The notes under the pieces: model-generated
Seen by the model: only the letters and a program-made list of their open reading frames with translations
Database searches by the model: none
Told to the model about the DNA's origin: nothing
Assembly: GCA_022376925.1 (NCBI GenBank)
Contig: JAIOJX010000028.1
Location: 75,171,001 to 75,235,000, forward strand
Origin: Tragulus kanchil
Lineage: Eukaryota > Chordata > Mammalia > Artiodactyla > Tragulidae
DNA: 64,000 bases
Reading direction: 5' to 3'
Made by a program: the position numbers and the translations under genes
Shown: positions 23,926 to 37,013 of the stretch, piece by piece
Layout: every line of letters starts with the position of its first letter
Numbering within the stretch: the first letter of the stretch is position 1

Positions 23926-24551
23926 TAAATAGCCACCTGTGGCTGGTGGCTAATGCGCAGGGTCAGATGAACAGACCAGAAGGGCCTCTGAGTGGTGTGC
24001 TAGCTTGAGCAGGGACATCGGCAGGAAAACTAGAGCTCTGTTTGGAGAGTAATGAGGAGAATGTCATGAAGTGTGCTGTTTTGGAGGAGTGAAATTGTTG
24101 TGCTGTAAACTGGCTGTGATCCACTGATGGAAGACCACGGGGAGGGGGAGCATTTCTAGAGATAAGGTATGTTTGAGGAGGTCTTACGTTAGGTGGATTG
24201 TGAGCATGTGTCTGGTTCACGTGGCCCAGAACCATGGAGTGAATGGTTGCTAGTGGTAGCATTCATTCTCTTCTAGTGTTGCTGTATCTTTGGTGAGGCT
24301 TCCCAGTTTTGCTCTCTTGATTTTCATCAGTGAAGGAACCCTAAATGTTCTCAGATTTTTATCCTCCCTCCATTCTCTTCTAATCTTTATCCTTTTTTTC
24401 CTGCTCACTCCACGTGCTGGTCCCCTAGAAGTGAATTTGAATAGAGTCAGAGAAGACATTCACATTTGGAACCACAAGTTCAGTAAAGCCTCTGTCCCTA
24501 GAGTGCTTGTTGTTTGGGTTGTTATAGAATGGAGTGACTTTATTTTTTTGA

Positions 24552-24625
24552 AAAGTGCTGTGACAATATTAAGAACAAAAGAAATAAACAATAAAACAAC
24601 AAAAAAGAAACAAAGTGCTGTGACA
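24552..24625 (+). mobile_element. Short A-rich insertion with 14-bp TSD
   Basis: The 14-mer aaagtgctgtgaca occurs at 24552-24565 and 24612-24625, enclosing 46 nt of A-rich sequence (24566-24611). The enclosed sequence is not recognisably L1 or SINE. Confidence 0.6.
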
Positions 24626-25101
24626 TGTTTATTGCAATCTTTATAGATAGAATTTTTTGAAATGTGTTTTACGTCTCATTGTTTAACCAAACTCATCTGA
24701 ATGATTTAGGGTCATTCAGTTTATAAAAGTAAGTCTATAAGAATAAAACTAGGTCCCTATCCTCAAGGAATTTGTGGTCTAGTTAGAGGAGACACGTTTA
24801 AGAACATCATTTACTGTTACACTTCTATAATACACTGTGATCTTTAAGACCTATCTAGGCAGAAAGGGTAGATTATTGCTGTTTAAATGGTCCCCTATCG
24901 CCATCGCTTTTTGAGTTTGCTTTTCTTCCTGTATTCTTTCTTTGTTGTCAGTGTATCACCCCGTTTATTCCTGATCTATGAAAGTAGGTAGCTGAACTTG
25001 TTAAACTATCTGTTCATTTGTAAAAAAGCTCAGGATGGGGCCTGAAAAGTGTAAGATGTCACCTTTTACTTATTTGCTGTTTTTTAGTTATATTCTAGAT
25101 C

Positions 25102-25262
25102 AGTGCTTCTCAGAATTTAAATGTGAATTGAGATAACCTGGAGAGCTTGTTAAAATGCACATTCTGATTCAGTAGATTTATTTGGGCCCTGAAATTCCAT
25201 AATTCTGACTGACCAGCTACTGGGTGATGGCATTTCTGGTTCATGGTTCTAGGTGATGTATC
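25102..25262 (+). mobile_element. MER5A-like DNA-transposon relic
   Basis: Resembles the MER5A consensus in order: cagtgcttctcagaattta, cctggagagcttgttaaaat, attctgattcagtagattta. Diverged, as expected of an old hAT-Charlie non-autonomous element. Confidence 0.65.
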
Positions 25263-25437
25263 TCTCCAAATTGAGTTGGTGAGGAGAATTCTCTCTCTGT
25301 ATTATGTTATTTTGTATCATCTAGCATGTTATGCTATATATGTATATGAGTGTGTGTGTGTATCTATATAAAACATAATTATGCTATAATTTATCTGATT
25401 ACATGTTTTATTTCTATTTATTACATGCTTATTACTG

Positions 25438-25733
25438 TTGTTTATTTTATTTATTTGCTTATGGCTGTGCTTTTTTTTTTTTCAATTCCTTTATCGTTGC
25501 TTTCGGAGGACTTTCTGTAGTTGTGGCAGGCTGGGACTTCTCTTTGTCGTGGTGCTTGGGCTTCTCTTTGTGGTGACTTCTCTTGTTGCAGAGCACAGGC
25601 TCCAGGCTTCCGTAGTTGTGGTTCACAGGCTTAGTTGCTGTGTGGCATGTGAAATCTTGGACCAAGGACTGAACCCATGTTCGCTGCATTGGAAGATGGC
25701 TTTTTATCCACTACAAAACCAGTAAGGGAAGTC
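25438..25733 (-). mobile_element. CHR-type SINE, antisense
   Basis: Body gacttctcttgttgcagagc and acaggctccaggcttccgta; head ctacaaaaccagtaagggaa. Diverged. Confidence 0.75.
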
Positions 25734-25960
25734 CTTTTGTTGTTCTTAGGCTAGTGAACTTCTCATGGGAGGTGCTGATGGCAGGTGGTTCAAATGTTTA
25801 TTGTGGAATGAATGAATACAGACTTGTAAAACCATGTGCAGTAGTATACCAAGCTGGCATTTCATATAGATTTTCTGACTCCAGTGTTTTTGTGAGCTGC
25901 TGTTTGCTGGTGTAATGTTCATTATTTATGGAAAGTGAGGGTTATCAGAAACTGCTGCAG

Positions 25961-26299
25961 GGCTTCCCCTGGTGGTCCAGTGGGTAAGGACACCGCCTTG
26001 CAGTGCAAGGGGTGCCGGTTCGATCCCTGGCCTGGGAAGATCCCACGTGCCGCAGAGCGGCTGGACTGATGTGTCCAATTACCTAGCCAGAGCTCTGGAG
26101 TGCACGCACCCAGAGTCGGTGCTCTGCAATGACAGACGCCACCGCGATGGGAGGCCCACAGGAGCCAAAGAACAAAGACGGATGAAGATAGAGGAATGAA
26201 AGACCAATAGAAGTGGCCCGCCCGCTCCCCTCCCTCCCCAACCCGACCCCCGCCCAAAATAAATAAATAAATAAATCTTAAAAAAAAAAAAAAAAAAGC
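25961..26299 (+). mobile_element. Young CHR-like SINE, full length
   Basis: Head ggcttcccctggtggtccag, C-rich 3' block near 26217-26252, then (aaat)n and poly(A). A perfect 13-bp TSD (gaaactgctgcag) lies at 25948-25960 and 26300-26312. Confidence 0.92.
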
Positions 26300-26312
26300 G
26301 AAACTGCTGCAG

Positions 26313-27310
26313 CCCTCAAACTTTCTGAAACTACAGCCATGTAAACTCAGAAGTCATGGAGAAATCCTTGTAAAATGTTTACAGTTTGAAATGACTTAAA
26401 TTAATCAGGTAGTTAACATAAGCTACAGATTTGAAAATAAAAGAAGTGTTAAATTATTACAGTTCAAAGATTGGTCATTATTCTTCTTAGTATTGAAGAA
26501 ACCAGCTTTTCAGTTGTGACTTTCATTTTCTGAGACTTTCTTTCTGAAATAATTTCTTAAGATCTAAAGTCTTGATTAAAAAGGCTTTTTTTAGTGTACA
26601 CACTTATTTTGCAACTGTTGGTATTCTGAATTTACTTAGTTAAAATTTTTTGTACAGCTTTTCTTAAATTGTTGCTAAACTTTTGTTAAAATTGTAGAAA
26701 TATCAGTTCTATAAAGAGGCTTCTATTGTTGTCAGTTTGAGATGTGAATAATAATTGTTTTGAGAATAATGGGATCTTTTTCAAAGTTTTGTGCAGTTTG
26801 TAAATGGTATTCTCAGTGCTTTCCATTTCATAAGTATCAAAACAGATTTAAAGTATCACTCAGGGATTAGGTGATAGCAATTTCAGACATGATATCATAA
26901 ATAAAGAAATACATTTAATATGAAAGAGAATGAAACCTGTTGCTTAAGAAGAATATTGGTAGCTTATAGTTCTGGGAAGACTAGGCATAATCTTAGAAAA
27001 AATGAAGAGAAAATGAACCACATTGGTTTGAATGAGGGATTTTTTAAGTGACAACTGTTTGATTTTGTAGACTGTTAAGTAGAGGGCAGACAAAAATTAG
27101 AAATTAAGAAGGCTTATTTTGTTTATACGACTTACATGAATGTTATTATAGTTCATATTTTATAATATTTATATGTTGTTATAATTCATATTTTACTGTT
27201 TTTGTAATTCCTAAATAAGAATTCCTTTCTAGGATTTCGTTCCTGTGACTGTTTTAATATTCACAGGTAAGAGTTAGTAAATGGTTTTTGCACACTAAAG
27301 AAATGTATTC
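26313..27310. other. Unique intron 1 sequence
   Basis: AT-rich intronic DNA in which I see no exon, RNA gene or recognisable repeat. Confidence 0.5.
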
Positions 27311-27315
27311 AGTTC

Positions 27316-27587
27316 TGCTTTTTTTTTTTTTTTTTTTGGCCACTTCTATTGGTCTTTCATTTATTTCCATCTTGTTCTTTGGCCTGTGTGGGCCTCCCAT
27401 TGCAGTGGCCTCTCTTATCGCAGAGCACCAGCTCTGGGCGCATGCACTCCAGAGTGCTGGCTCAGCAGTTGGACACATGGGTCCAGCTGCTCCACAGCAT
27501 GTGAAATCTTCCCAGGCCAGGGATCGAACTGGCGCCCCTTGCACTGCAAGGCAGTGTCTTTATCCATTGGACCACCAGGGAAGCCCC
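27316..27587 (-). mobile_element. CHR-like SINE, antisense
   Basis: Starts with poly(T) and ggccacttctattggtcttt. Body ggcctgtgtgggcctcccat; head ggatcgaactggcgcccctt and ggaccaccagggaagcccc. It lacks the G-rich block. Confidence 0.88.
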
Positions 27588-28470
27588 AATTTCCATTTAT
27601 TATACTCACTGCTAGGAGTACAGATGCATTCTCTATCTACCTACAGTGAGGCAGTTCAGGTAATTCTAAAGATTAATGAAGTGTACTGGGACACACAGCC
27701 AACTCATGAGTAGGTGTCTTCTAAACAGAACTGATAAAAGTATGCTTGACAAATCATTGCTGCTGCTTATGGTGAAATGTGGATTCTACTTGGTATAAAC
27801 CAAAGGCAGTCTCCACCCACCCCCGACCATGTTATTAAAAAGCACAATAGAGGTTAGCAAAGCATTCTTAAATCTGTCAGCAAACATTAACTAGATACTG
27901 GTTATAATCAGGCTACTATGTGATGGTTGAAAAAATGGACACATTTAAAACCAGAACTGTCCATTGTTCTGATTTGGTTGGGCACTTCATTTTTTTTTTT
28001 TTTTTGATCATTTTTAGCCCTAGGAATAATACTTAAAGATATCTTTTGAAGATACCTAAGTGCATATGTTATTGGAAATTACATGCCCTAGCAGAGTAGA
28101 ATAGAATTATACAACTTGGAAAAGGACAGTGCTTCAAGTGGCTTATTTAAATGTTGAGAATTATATACAGAAAACAAATTGGTTCTGTATATTAGGTTGA
28201 TAAGAGCAAATTGTCATTTGTGGGAATGCAAGAGCACTAAGAGCCAATTAAAAGAAAACCCATTTCCTGAAATTTATTGTATATTTGCTTTTAAGACTCT
28301 GTCTTACCTTTTCACCTGAGTTGAGAAAATGATGACTAACTGAATAATTTGTTTCATATCTTCCTTCTTTTTGAAGGTGAAAGTTTTCCCTTTAAGCTGA
28401 CATTGCATTTCATAGTTGGTTTGGAATACTGTAGTGTGTGCTTTCCTTGCTTTAAAGCAGTTGTTACATA
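27588..28470. other. Unique intron 1 sequence
   Basis: No exon or repeat recognised apart from a poly(T) run near 27990. Confidence 0.45.
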
Positions 28471-28560
28471 AAACTAGTTGCCACCTATGACTGATTTAGA
28501 TTTATGTATAGCTGTAAACAAGAAAACTCTGTAAAAGTAAGAAAAAAATAAACTAGTTGC
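28471..28560 (+). mobile_element. 68-nt L1 3'-end insertion with TSD
   Basis: An 11-bp TSD (aaactagttgc) lies at 28471-28481 and 28550-28560. The insert ends in the L1 terminal sequence ctgtaaacaagaaaactctg taaaag plus A residues. It is an extremely 5'-truncated L1. Confidence 0.7.
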
Positions 28561-29226
28561 TATGCTGGTATTTAATAATTTTAATAAGAAAAAAACATAT
28601 AAAAACAATATGTTTGCATAGAAGTTTATCCTTCATATAATGCTTATATATACTGTCTCATTTTGGCTCTTAGAACAGTTCTGTAAGAAAGGGAAATTAA
28701 CAAATTATTGTCCTTTCCTTGTCAGGGATGAGAGGATATGCATAGGGAGTCTAGACAGTAGACCAGTTAGTGGGACAGCTGGCTCTTTAAACTGTTTAGT
28801 CTTTCTGAGGTTGATTGCATATACCTTGTATGGTTTACAGATACTTTAACAGACAGCTAGAGAGAACCCAGTATTTTATACTCAGTCACCTGTGTGTTTT
28901 CAACATATAGTAGTCATAGATGTGCTTTGGTGAACATGTGTGTGTTCTGTCTGTGGCATCCTTAAGGCTCTAAGGATATGCACAGGCTGTGTACCACATT
29001 GTCTTGCTTGCATCCACAAGAGGGGACCATTCATGATTGTTATGGCGGGACATGATACAGAACATTGTATGCTATAACTTCATATCTCTCTGGTTTTTAT
29101 AATGTATTTGCATATCTCTTGCCCCCCAAATAGATCTTAAGATATTGTTATAGATATCATCTAAATTATAATATCTAATATTTTATATATTTAATAAATA
29201 TATTTATGTAATTATATATTAATTAT

Positions 29227-29352
29227 GACCTGGGTTTGATCCCTGGGTTGGGAAGTTCCCCTGGAGAAGGAAATGGCTGCCCACTCCAGTATTCTTGCCT
29301 GGAGAATTCCATGGCTTGTCCATGGTGTCGCAATCGGACACAACTAGATGGC
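29227..29352 (+). mobile_element. Bov-tA SINE fragment
   Basis: Contains gacctgggtttgatccctgg, ccactccagtattcttgcct and a truncated end near cggacacaactaga. It is embedded in an AT-rich, partly tandem region (29150-29460). Confidence 0.8.
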
Positions 29353-29790
29353 TTTCACATATTAAGTATATGTAAATATATAAGTAATGAATATGTAAAT
29401 ATGTAAGCAATATATGTAAATATGTAAGTGTCTATATCATATTTGGAAATAAAATTATAATTTATTTTGATTTACTGGTTTAGTCTGTGAGAGCTCAATA
29501 GTAGTATTTAATTAGAACATATCAATAATTATACAGTTTTAATAACTTTGCCATCTCAGTAATTTTTTCTTTGTATTTAATGATGTTGGGGAAACAAGAA
29601 ACTTGCTTTTAAGTTTCTTGTTTGGATGATAACCAGCTTCTCTGTGGTCTTCATTCCCCATTTAAGTCGTTTCTAGTTCTGTTTTGAAGTATAAAAGTGA
29701 CACGTAAAAGGATGAACAGTAAATACCATTCTTCAGCTTATTTTGTAGATTCCATTTAGATTTAACCACTGACATAAAAATAAATGAGTT

Positions 29791-30150
29791 CCTTTTTTTT
29801 TTTTTAAGACTTATTTATTTATTTATTTTTGACTATTCTGACTTTTCACCATTGCTGCAGGCTCTTCTCTAGTTGCAGAGAGTGGGGCTACTCTCTAGTT
29901 GAGGTGAGCAGGCTTCTTGCTACAGTGACTTCTCTTGTGGGACTCAGGCTCTAGGGCGCACGGGCTTCAGTAGTTGCGGCACATGGGCTCAATAGTTGCG
30001 GCTGCGAGGCTCTAGAGCACAGGCTCCATAGTTGTGGCTTATGAGCTCGGTTGCTCCACAGCATGTGGGATCTTCCCAGATCAGGGATTGAACCCATGCC
30101 TCCTGCATTGGCAAGCAAACTCTTCACCACTGAGCTAACCAGGGAAGCCC
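29791..30150 (-). mobile_element. CHR-1-type SINE, antisense, full length
   Basis: Poly(T)/ttatttattt tail, body caggctctagggcgcacggg and ctccacagcatgtgggatct, head ctgagctaaccagggaagccc. An imperfect TSD (agtaagttcctttttt / aatgagttcctttttt) flanks it. Confidence 0.85.
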
Positions 30151-30830
30151 AGTAAGTTCCTTTTTTTACTGAATAAGTTATCACTGATACTTGGAATTCA
30201 TTTTGTTTAAATAAATACATTATGTATTTCTTTGCCAAACTCTGATCTCGATTGGTAAAGTACCACTTGTTGAAAATATTGTCACTTCATTTGCAATAAT
30301 TATTCCTTTATCTTCCAAAAGGAATATAGGTAGTATTTCTTTTCTCATTACAGCTGGGGTAAAGTGGAAGTCAAGTCATGAATGTGCCATTTTGTGTTGA
30401 CTTGTGCTGTTTTCATCACATTCTTTCTTTGAGGCAAAAGATACACACTATTTTCAATTTTCGAGTAAACTAGTGCTTTGGTTGTTGTATGGGGGAAAGA
30501 CCCTGATGCATTTCTTTGTGCATTAAGCGTGCTCGAAAGTCATCTTATGTATATAGAAAAGAACAGTGTTGGGGGCCTTTTGTTTTGAGGAAGTGTGGAG
30601 GATTTAGAGCACTCTCTATAAAGTTAACTTCTCATTAGTGGAGAGAGATTCTTTCATTTTGTAAACCAAGTCTTACAGCAAATGCATTGTCACATTACAC
30701 ATATGGTAAAGTTATAAGCAGCTTTTTTTTTTTTTCCTTAATGCTTATGCATAAATCCCTGAGTTTATTCTTAGCAGAGGAAGGGATACCATTGATATAC
30801 CAATGGTGCAATTTGATCTGCATGGATTAT

Positions 30831-33112
30831 GGGTCAAAAATAAGCATATGAAAATTTAAAGCATCTGGTCCACTTGTACTGTAGTCAATTTTAATAGTTT
30901 ACAGAGCAACACAGTGCTGAAATATTATAGCTATCATGTATGTTTGTCCTCTCAAACCAGGAGGACTAGATTTAGCACTTCCTTTACTTGACCAAGCTCC
31001 TAATTAAACATATTCTGCAGATGGTTACAGCATCTGATAGGGGAATCTCCCGAAACTGCTTTATGGATCTGATCCTGATGCATTGCTTCTCTCTTTCTTT
31101 TTTTCAAGCTGATGGATGAGATGTTTTTCCCCTTGGCATTCAAATATACATTTTGTTAAAATACTTTAAGAAACGTTTCTGACTCTTGACAAGAATCCAG
31201 ATAACTTCAAGAATCCAGATAACTTCAGAGTGAACAGATTTGGCTTTCAGGGACTATGAGGTGTCATGGTCATTTCCAAATGTGCCATCATGCTATCTGT
31301 TCCTAGAATGCTTTGGTTGGTATTTTAAAATACGATGCATAGTACATATTATGGTCAACTCTATCCATATCTGCTGTACAGTTGAATCTGTAACAAAGTT
31401 CTCTTAATTTCAAGTCTTACAAATGTCATATAAAATATTTTTTGGTGTGGTAGTAAGTTGTGACAAGTGTGCTAACAATAGTAGCAAAGTAAGTTCAGAC
31501 AGAGCTTTGGTGCTGATGTCTCATGACCTGGGCATTAAGAGAAAACCAGGGCTTCCCTGGTGGTGCAGTGGGTAAGGATACCGCCTTGCAGTGCAGGGGG
31601 CGCCGGTTCAATCCCTGGCCTGGGAAGATCCCACGTGCAGCAGAGTGGCTGGACCCATGTGTCCAATTACCGAGCCGGAGCTCTGGAGCGTGTGCGCCCA
31701 GAGCCGGTGCTCTGTGACAACAGAGGCCACTGCGATGGGAGGCCCACAGAGACCAAAGAACAAAGATGGATGAAAATAGACAAATGAAAGACCCATAGGA
31801 GTGGCCCACCTGCCCCCCTCCCTCCCCACCTGCCCCCAAATAAAAAAATTAAAAAAAAGAAAAAAACAGAAGTATGATGGCATAAGTTAAGTCATGAGAC
31901 CACAACTCAGCATATGCAACTTGCCACTGTTACACAATTTGCTGGTGCTTGCAACTAGTTAGCTGGCTATAGGGTCAAAAATAAGCATATGAAAATTTAA
32001 AGCATCTGGTCCACTTGTACTGTAGTCAATTTTAATACTTTACAGAGCAACACAGTGCTGAAATATTATAGCTATCATGTATGTTTGTCCTCTCAAACCA
32101 GGAGGACTAGATTTAGCACTTCCTTTACTTGACCAAGCTCCTAATTAAACATATTCTGCAGATGGTTACAGCATCTGATAGGGGAATCTCCCGAAACTGC
32201 TTTATGGATCTGATCCTGATGCATTGCTTCTCTCTTTCTTTTTTTCAAGCTGATGGATGAGATGTTTTTCCCCTTGGCATTCAAATATACATTTTGTTAA
32301 AATACTTTAAGAAACGTTTCTGACTCTTGACAAGAATCCAGATAACTTCAAGAATCCAGATAACTTCAGAGTGAACAGATTTGGCTTTCAGGGACTATGA
32401 GGTGTCATGGTCATTTCCAAATGTGCCATCATGCTATCTGTTCCTAGAATGCTTTGGTTGGTATTTTAAAATACGATGCATAGTACATATTATGGTCAAC
32501 TCTATCCATATCTGCTGTACAGTTGAATCTGTAACAAAGTTCTCTTAATTTCAAGTCTTACAAATGTCATATAAAATATTTTTTGGTGTGGTAGTAAGTT
32601 GTGACAAGTGTGCTAACAATAGTAGCAAAGTAAGTTCAGACAGAGCTTTGGTGCTGATGTCTCATGACCTGGGCATTAAGAGAAAACCAGGGCTTCCCTG
32701 GTGGTGCAGTGGGTAAGGATACCGCCTTGCAGTGCAGGGGGCGCCGGTTCAATCCCTGGCCTGGGAAGATCCCACGTGCAGCAGAGTGGCTGGACCCATG
32801 TGTCCAATTACCGAGCCGGAGCTCTGGAGCGTGTGCGCCCAGAGCCGGTGCTCTGTGACAACAGAGGCCACTGCGATGGGAGGCCCACAGAGACCAAAGA
32901 ACAAAGATGGATGAAAATAGACAAATGAAAGACCCATAGGAGTGGCCCACCTGCCCCCCTCCCTCCCCACCTGCCCCCAAATAAAAAAATTAAAAAAAAG
33001 AAAAAAACAGAAGTATGATGGCATAAGTTAAGTCATGAGACCACAACTCAGCATATGCAACTTGCCACTGTTACACAATTTGCTGGTGCTTGCAACTAGT
33101 TAGCTGGCTATT
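30831..33112 (+). repeat. Direct tandem duplication 10 (1,141 bp unit), intron 1
   Basis: Unit A is 30831-31971 and unit B 31972-33112. This is the cleanest pair: I see one substitution (tttaatagttt/tttaatacttt). Each unit has a full young SINE and an internal 17-bp direct repeat (gaatccagataacttca). Confidence 0.94.
31549..31868 (+). mobile_element. Young CHR-like SINE (repeated at 32690-33009)
   Basis: Head gggcttccctggtggtgcag, B box gttcaatcc, C-rich block near 31810-31842, A-rich end. The second copy is part of duplication 10. Confidence 0.9.
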
Positions 33113-34690
33113 TTTTAGTTTAAAATAATTGGTCAGAAACTTGGGGCCATGTGTGCATGGAAGCTGACCTGTCATTGTTCAATCTGTGCTCATAGTGGTT
33201 TACATTCTAAACATAGCAAGGGATGACTATAATACTGCTAGCAGTCAGAGGTTTGAACAGCATCCTGTGCAGTAGGAATAACATACCTACGGTGTTTCCA
33301 CAGCAAGTGTTGGGCTTTTATTGATTTCCCCAGTAAAGCAGTTTTTGGCTTTTTATTTTAATCAGATTATAATGTATCTTATAGATCTTGAACACTTTAA
33401 GGACACAAAACTAATTTCTTCTTCTTTTTTTTTTTTTAAAGAATTGGTAATTTGGATTTTCTCTAGTTCCTCTGTACTCTGCATTTAAGCTTGGGTGATT
33501 ATATACATTCTCAGTCCTGAGTGATTTATTTGAACTACTATAATCTTTGATTTTTAAAATAATGGAAAAGGTTAGATTTTAAAGAATTTTGAAAACTAGT
33601 GAAGTTGACATAGGTTACTTGGTACACTAAGAAGCTTCATGGATTAAGATAATTGGTTTCTAACCTAGAAAATATTCTGTCTTAAGTGTTTTAGTAATTT
33701 ATCTCAATATGCTTGAGTGTCAGAGTCTGTTCTGAAGTTGACGAGGCCATGGGAAATCATACTGGCTATCTAATCAGTTTCTGGGAATGATAGGTTAATT
33801 TGAGAGCTACTTCATTATTTCATGTGTGTGCTTTCTATTAAAGAAAAAGCACTTCCTGAGTGCTTATTTTATCTTTAAAGATTTAATCTTGACTAAATGA
33901 AGAGTGACTTAGCATTCCTATACTCGTGTTTTCTCTTAACCTCTAATTTTAGTTTTTTCTACATTTTACTGCTGTCTCATTTGTGCCTCATGAGTTGTGA
34001 CACATGTACCCAGCATGGTTCATGTGAGCAGCAGCTCACTGACACTCTTCGGTTTTGGGGAACAAAATTGAATCTTCAGTGCCTGTGGAGTCTTGTGTGG
34101 AGACCGTCTTGGACAAGAAAGTTGGAAAGGACGATGTCAGGCAAGGTGTAGCCATTAAGATGGACCAGAAAGCAGAGTGGGAGTGATCTTCTAGTAGAAA
34201 CGAAGATGATTCATGTGCTGTATGAATACTCTTCACCTCTTTTAATTAGATGGTATCCTATGCTACCCTGTTTTATAGGTGAAGAAGTTGAGTTTGTATC
34301 TTAGGTCATACAGTGGTTAATGATGTGTAGAATCTGATGTCATGGGGTTTTTTTTGTTTGTTTGTTTTTTTGATGTCATGTTTTTTGACTGTAAATTTTA
34401 TATGATTTTCTCTGTAACACATTGTCTCTAAGCTTATATATTCATGATTCTTGATGCTTTTGCTATTGAGCTGCCATGGCAACTGTTTAGCAGTCTGTTC
34501 CTTTCCCACGCTGGTAGTTATCTAACAAGTAGAATCAGTTTGAAAAGTTAAAGAGGCAAGGCAAACTCTTATGCCTCAACAACCCAAAGGTGTGATTTGG
34601 ACCTTTCATAGTTAGGCGCTCCCTTCACTGAAATGGCAAATGAGGGTTGACACACTAGCTTCCTAATAAAGCCCTGAATTAAACAGTCTC
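33113..34690. other. Unique intron 1 sequence
   Basis: No exon, RNA gene or clear repeat is recognised except the poly(T) insertion at 34335-34380. Open frames here are short and without recognisable domains. Confidence 0.45.
34335..34380 (-). mobile_element. Antisense poly(A) insertion with 10-bp TSD
   Basis: The 10-mer tgatgtcatg occurs at 34335-34344 and 34371-34380. The 26-nt insert is ggg followed by T-rich sequence, that is, a poly(A) tail on the minus strand. Confidence 0.6.
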
Positions 34691-34724
34691 TAAACTTTTT
34701 CTGGTTGAAGAGTTACTCTTTTGT

Positions 34725-36960
34725 AACATTTGTGTGATTTATAAAATACATCTGTTTCAAGAGTACAGTTCAGTGGTTTTAGTGTATTCCAGAGTTAAGC
34801 AGTTATCACCCATGGTCTAAGTTTAGAGTATTTTCATTAACCCCAAAGAAACCTGTACCCATTGATATCCCTCTTATTCCCTTGTCACCCTAGGTCCTAA
34901 CAATCCAACTCTGTCTCTGGGTATTTGCCTATTTGGAGGTTTCATGTGAATTAAATTATATAATATGTAGCTGTTGTGTCTGGTTTCTTTCAGAGCATAA
35001 TTCTCAAGATTCATGCATGTGTTGCCTGTTACCAACACTTGACTCCTTTTTATTGCTTCGCTTTCCACTGTATGAATACACATTTATTCATCAGATGATG
35101 GACATTTGAATGTTTCTACTTTTTTGGCTATTTTGAATAATACAGTACTGTTAAAAATATTCTTGAAGTTATCTTGTTATCTAGTTGCCTTTTTTTTTTA
35201 AATATTGATTATTTATTTATTTTGGGGGGGCGGTTTGGAGAGGGAGGGGGCGAGTGGGCTACTTCTATTCGTCTTTCATTTATCTATTTTCATCCATCTT
35301 CGCTCTTTAGCCCATGTGGGCCTCCCATCGCGGTGGCCTCTGTTGTCGCAGAGCACCGGCTCTGGGTGCATGCGCCCCAGAGCTCTGGCTCGGTAATTGG
35401 ACACATCTGTCCAGCCGCTCCGCGGCACGTGGGATCTTCCCAGGCCAGGGATCGAACCGGCGCCCCTTGCACTGCAAGGCGGTGTCCTTACCCACTGGAC
35501 CACCAGGGAAGCCCGTTGCCTTTTTTAATGTGGTAAAACATGCATATTTTCCATTTTAACATAAAATTTGCCATTTTGACATAAAAATTGCCACTTTAAT
35601 ATATACAATTAAGTGATACAAAGTACATTCACAGTGTTGTGCAATCATTACCACTGACCATTTACAGAATTTTTCATCATCCCTAACAGAAACTCTACCT
35701 TATAAGCAGTAGCTCCCTATTGCCCCCTACTTCCACACTTTGGTAACCACTATTCTACTTTCTGTCTCTTTGAATTTGCCTATTTTAGGTCCACACAGTT
35801 TGCCCTTTTGTGACTTCTTTCTCCCCATCCGCACTATTCTAGTTAACCCCAAAGTGGATTTAAAAACATCTGTCAAGAGTACAGTTCCAGAGTTAAGCAG
35901 TTATCACCCATGGTCTAAGTTTAGAGTATTTTCATTAACCCCAAAGAAACCTGTACCCATTGATATCCCTCTTATTCTCTTGTCACCCTAGGTCCTAACA
36001 ATCCAACTCTGTCTCTGGGTATTTGCCTATTTGGAGGTTTCATGTGAATTAAATTATATAATATGTAGCTGTTGTGTCTGGTTTCTTTCAGAGCATAATT
36101 CTCAAGATTCATGCATGTGTTGCCTGTTACCAACACTTGACTCCTTTTTATTGCTTCGCTTTCCACTGTATGAATACACATTTATTCATCAGATGATGGA
36201 CATTTGAATGTTTCTACTTTTTTGGCTATTTTGAATAATACAGTACTGTTAAAAATATTCTTGAAGTTATCTTGTTATCTAGTTGCCTTTTTTTTTTAAA
36301 TATTGATTATTTATTTATTTTGGGGGGGCGGTTTGGAGAGGGAGGGGGCGAGTGGGCTACTTCTATTCGTCTTTCATTTATCTATTTTCATCCATCTTCG
36401 CTCTTTAGCCCATGTGGGCCTCCCATCGCGGTGGCCTCTGTTGTCGCAGAGCACCGGCTCTGGGTGCATGCGCCCCAGAGCTCTGGCTCGGTAATTGGAC
36501 ACATCTGTCCAGCCGCTCCGCGGCACGTGGGATCTTCCCAGGCCAGGGATCGAACCGGCGCCCCTTGCACTGCAAGGCGGTGTCCTTACCCACTGGACCA
36601 CCAGGGAAGCCCGTTGCCTTTTTTAATGTGGTAAAACATGCATATTTTCCATTTTAACATAAAATTTGCCATTTTGACATAAAAATTGCCACTTTAATAT
36701 ATACAATTAAGTGATACAAAGTACATTCACAGTGTTGTGCAATCATTACCACTGACCATTTACAGAATTTTTCATCATCCCTAACAGAAACTCTACCTTA
36801 TAAGCAGTAGCTCCCTATTGCCCCCTACTTCCACACTTTGGTAACCACTATTCTACTTTCTGTCTCTTTGAATTTGCCTATTTTAGGTACCTTATATAAG
36901 TGGAATCATGCAGTTTGCCCTTTTGTGACTTCTTTCTCCCCCATCCCCTCCCATTTAGCA
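34725..36960 (+). repeat. Direct tandem duplication 11 (1,098 bp unit), intron 1
   Basis: Unit A is about 34725-35853 and unit B about 35854-36960. The ends are degraded on both sides of the junction: unit A around 35788-35853 and unit B around 35854-35895 lack stretches found in the other copy. It lies in old L1 sequence with one young SINE per unit. Confidence 0.9.
35191..35514 (-). mobile_element. Young CHR-like SINE, antisense (repeated at 36289-36612)
   Basis: G-rich block (ttggggggg... near 35222-35250), body and head ending ggaccaccagggaagccc. TSD gttgcctttttt on both sides. The second copy is from duplication 11. Confidence 0.9.
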
Positions 36961-37013
36961 TTTGTTCAGAGTTCATTCCTGTTGCAGCATGTGTCAGAAT
37001 TTCCTTCCTTTTT

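Noticed and set aside
35174..35536. Open frame of 120 codons, with similar frames at 40532, 51489, 31495 and elsewhere
   Set aside because: These are read-through frames of the CHR-like SINE in both orientations. The same peptide-like strings recur at every SINE copy and have no gene context.
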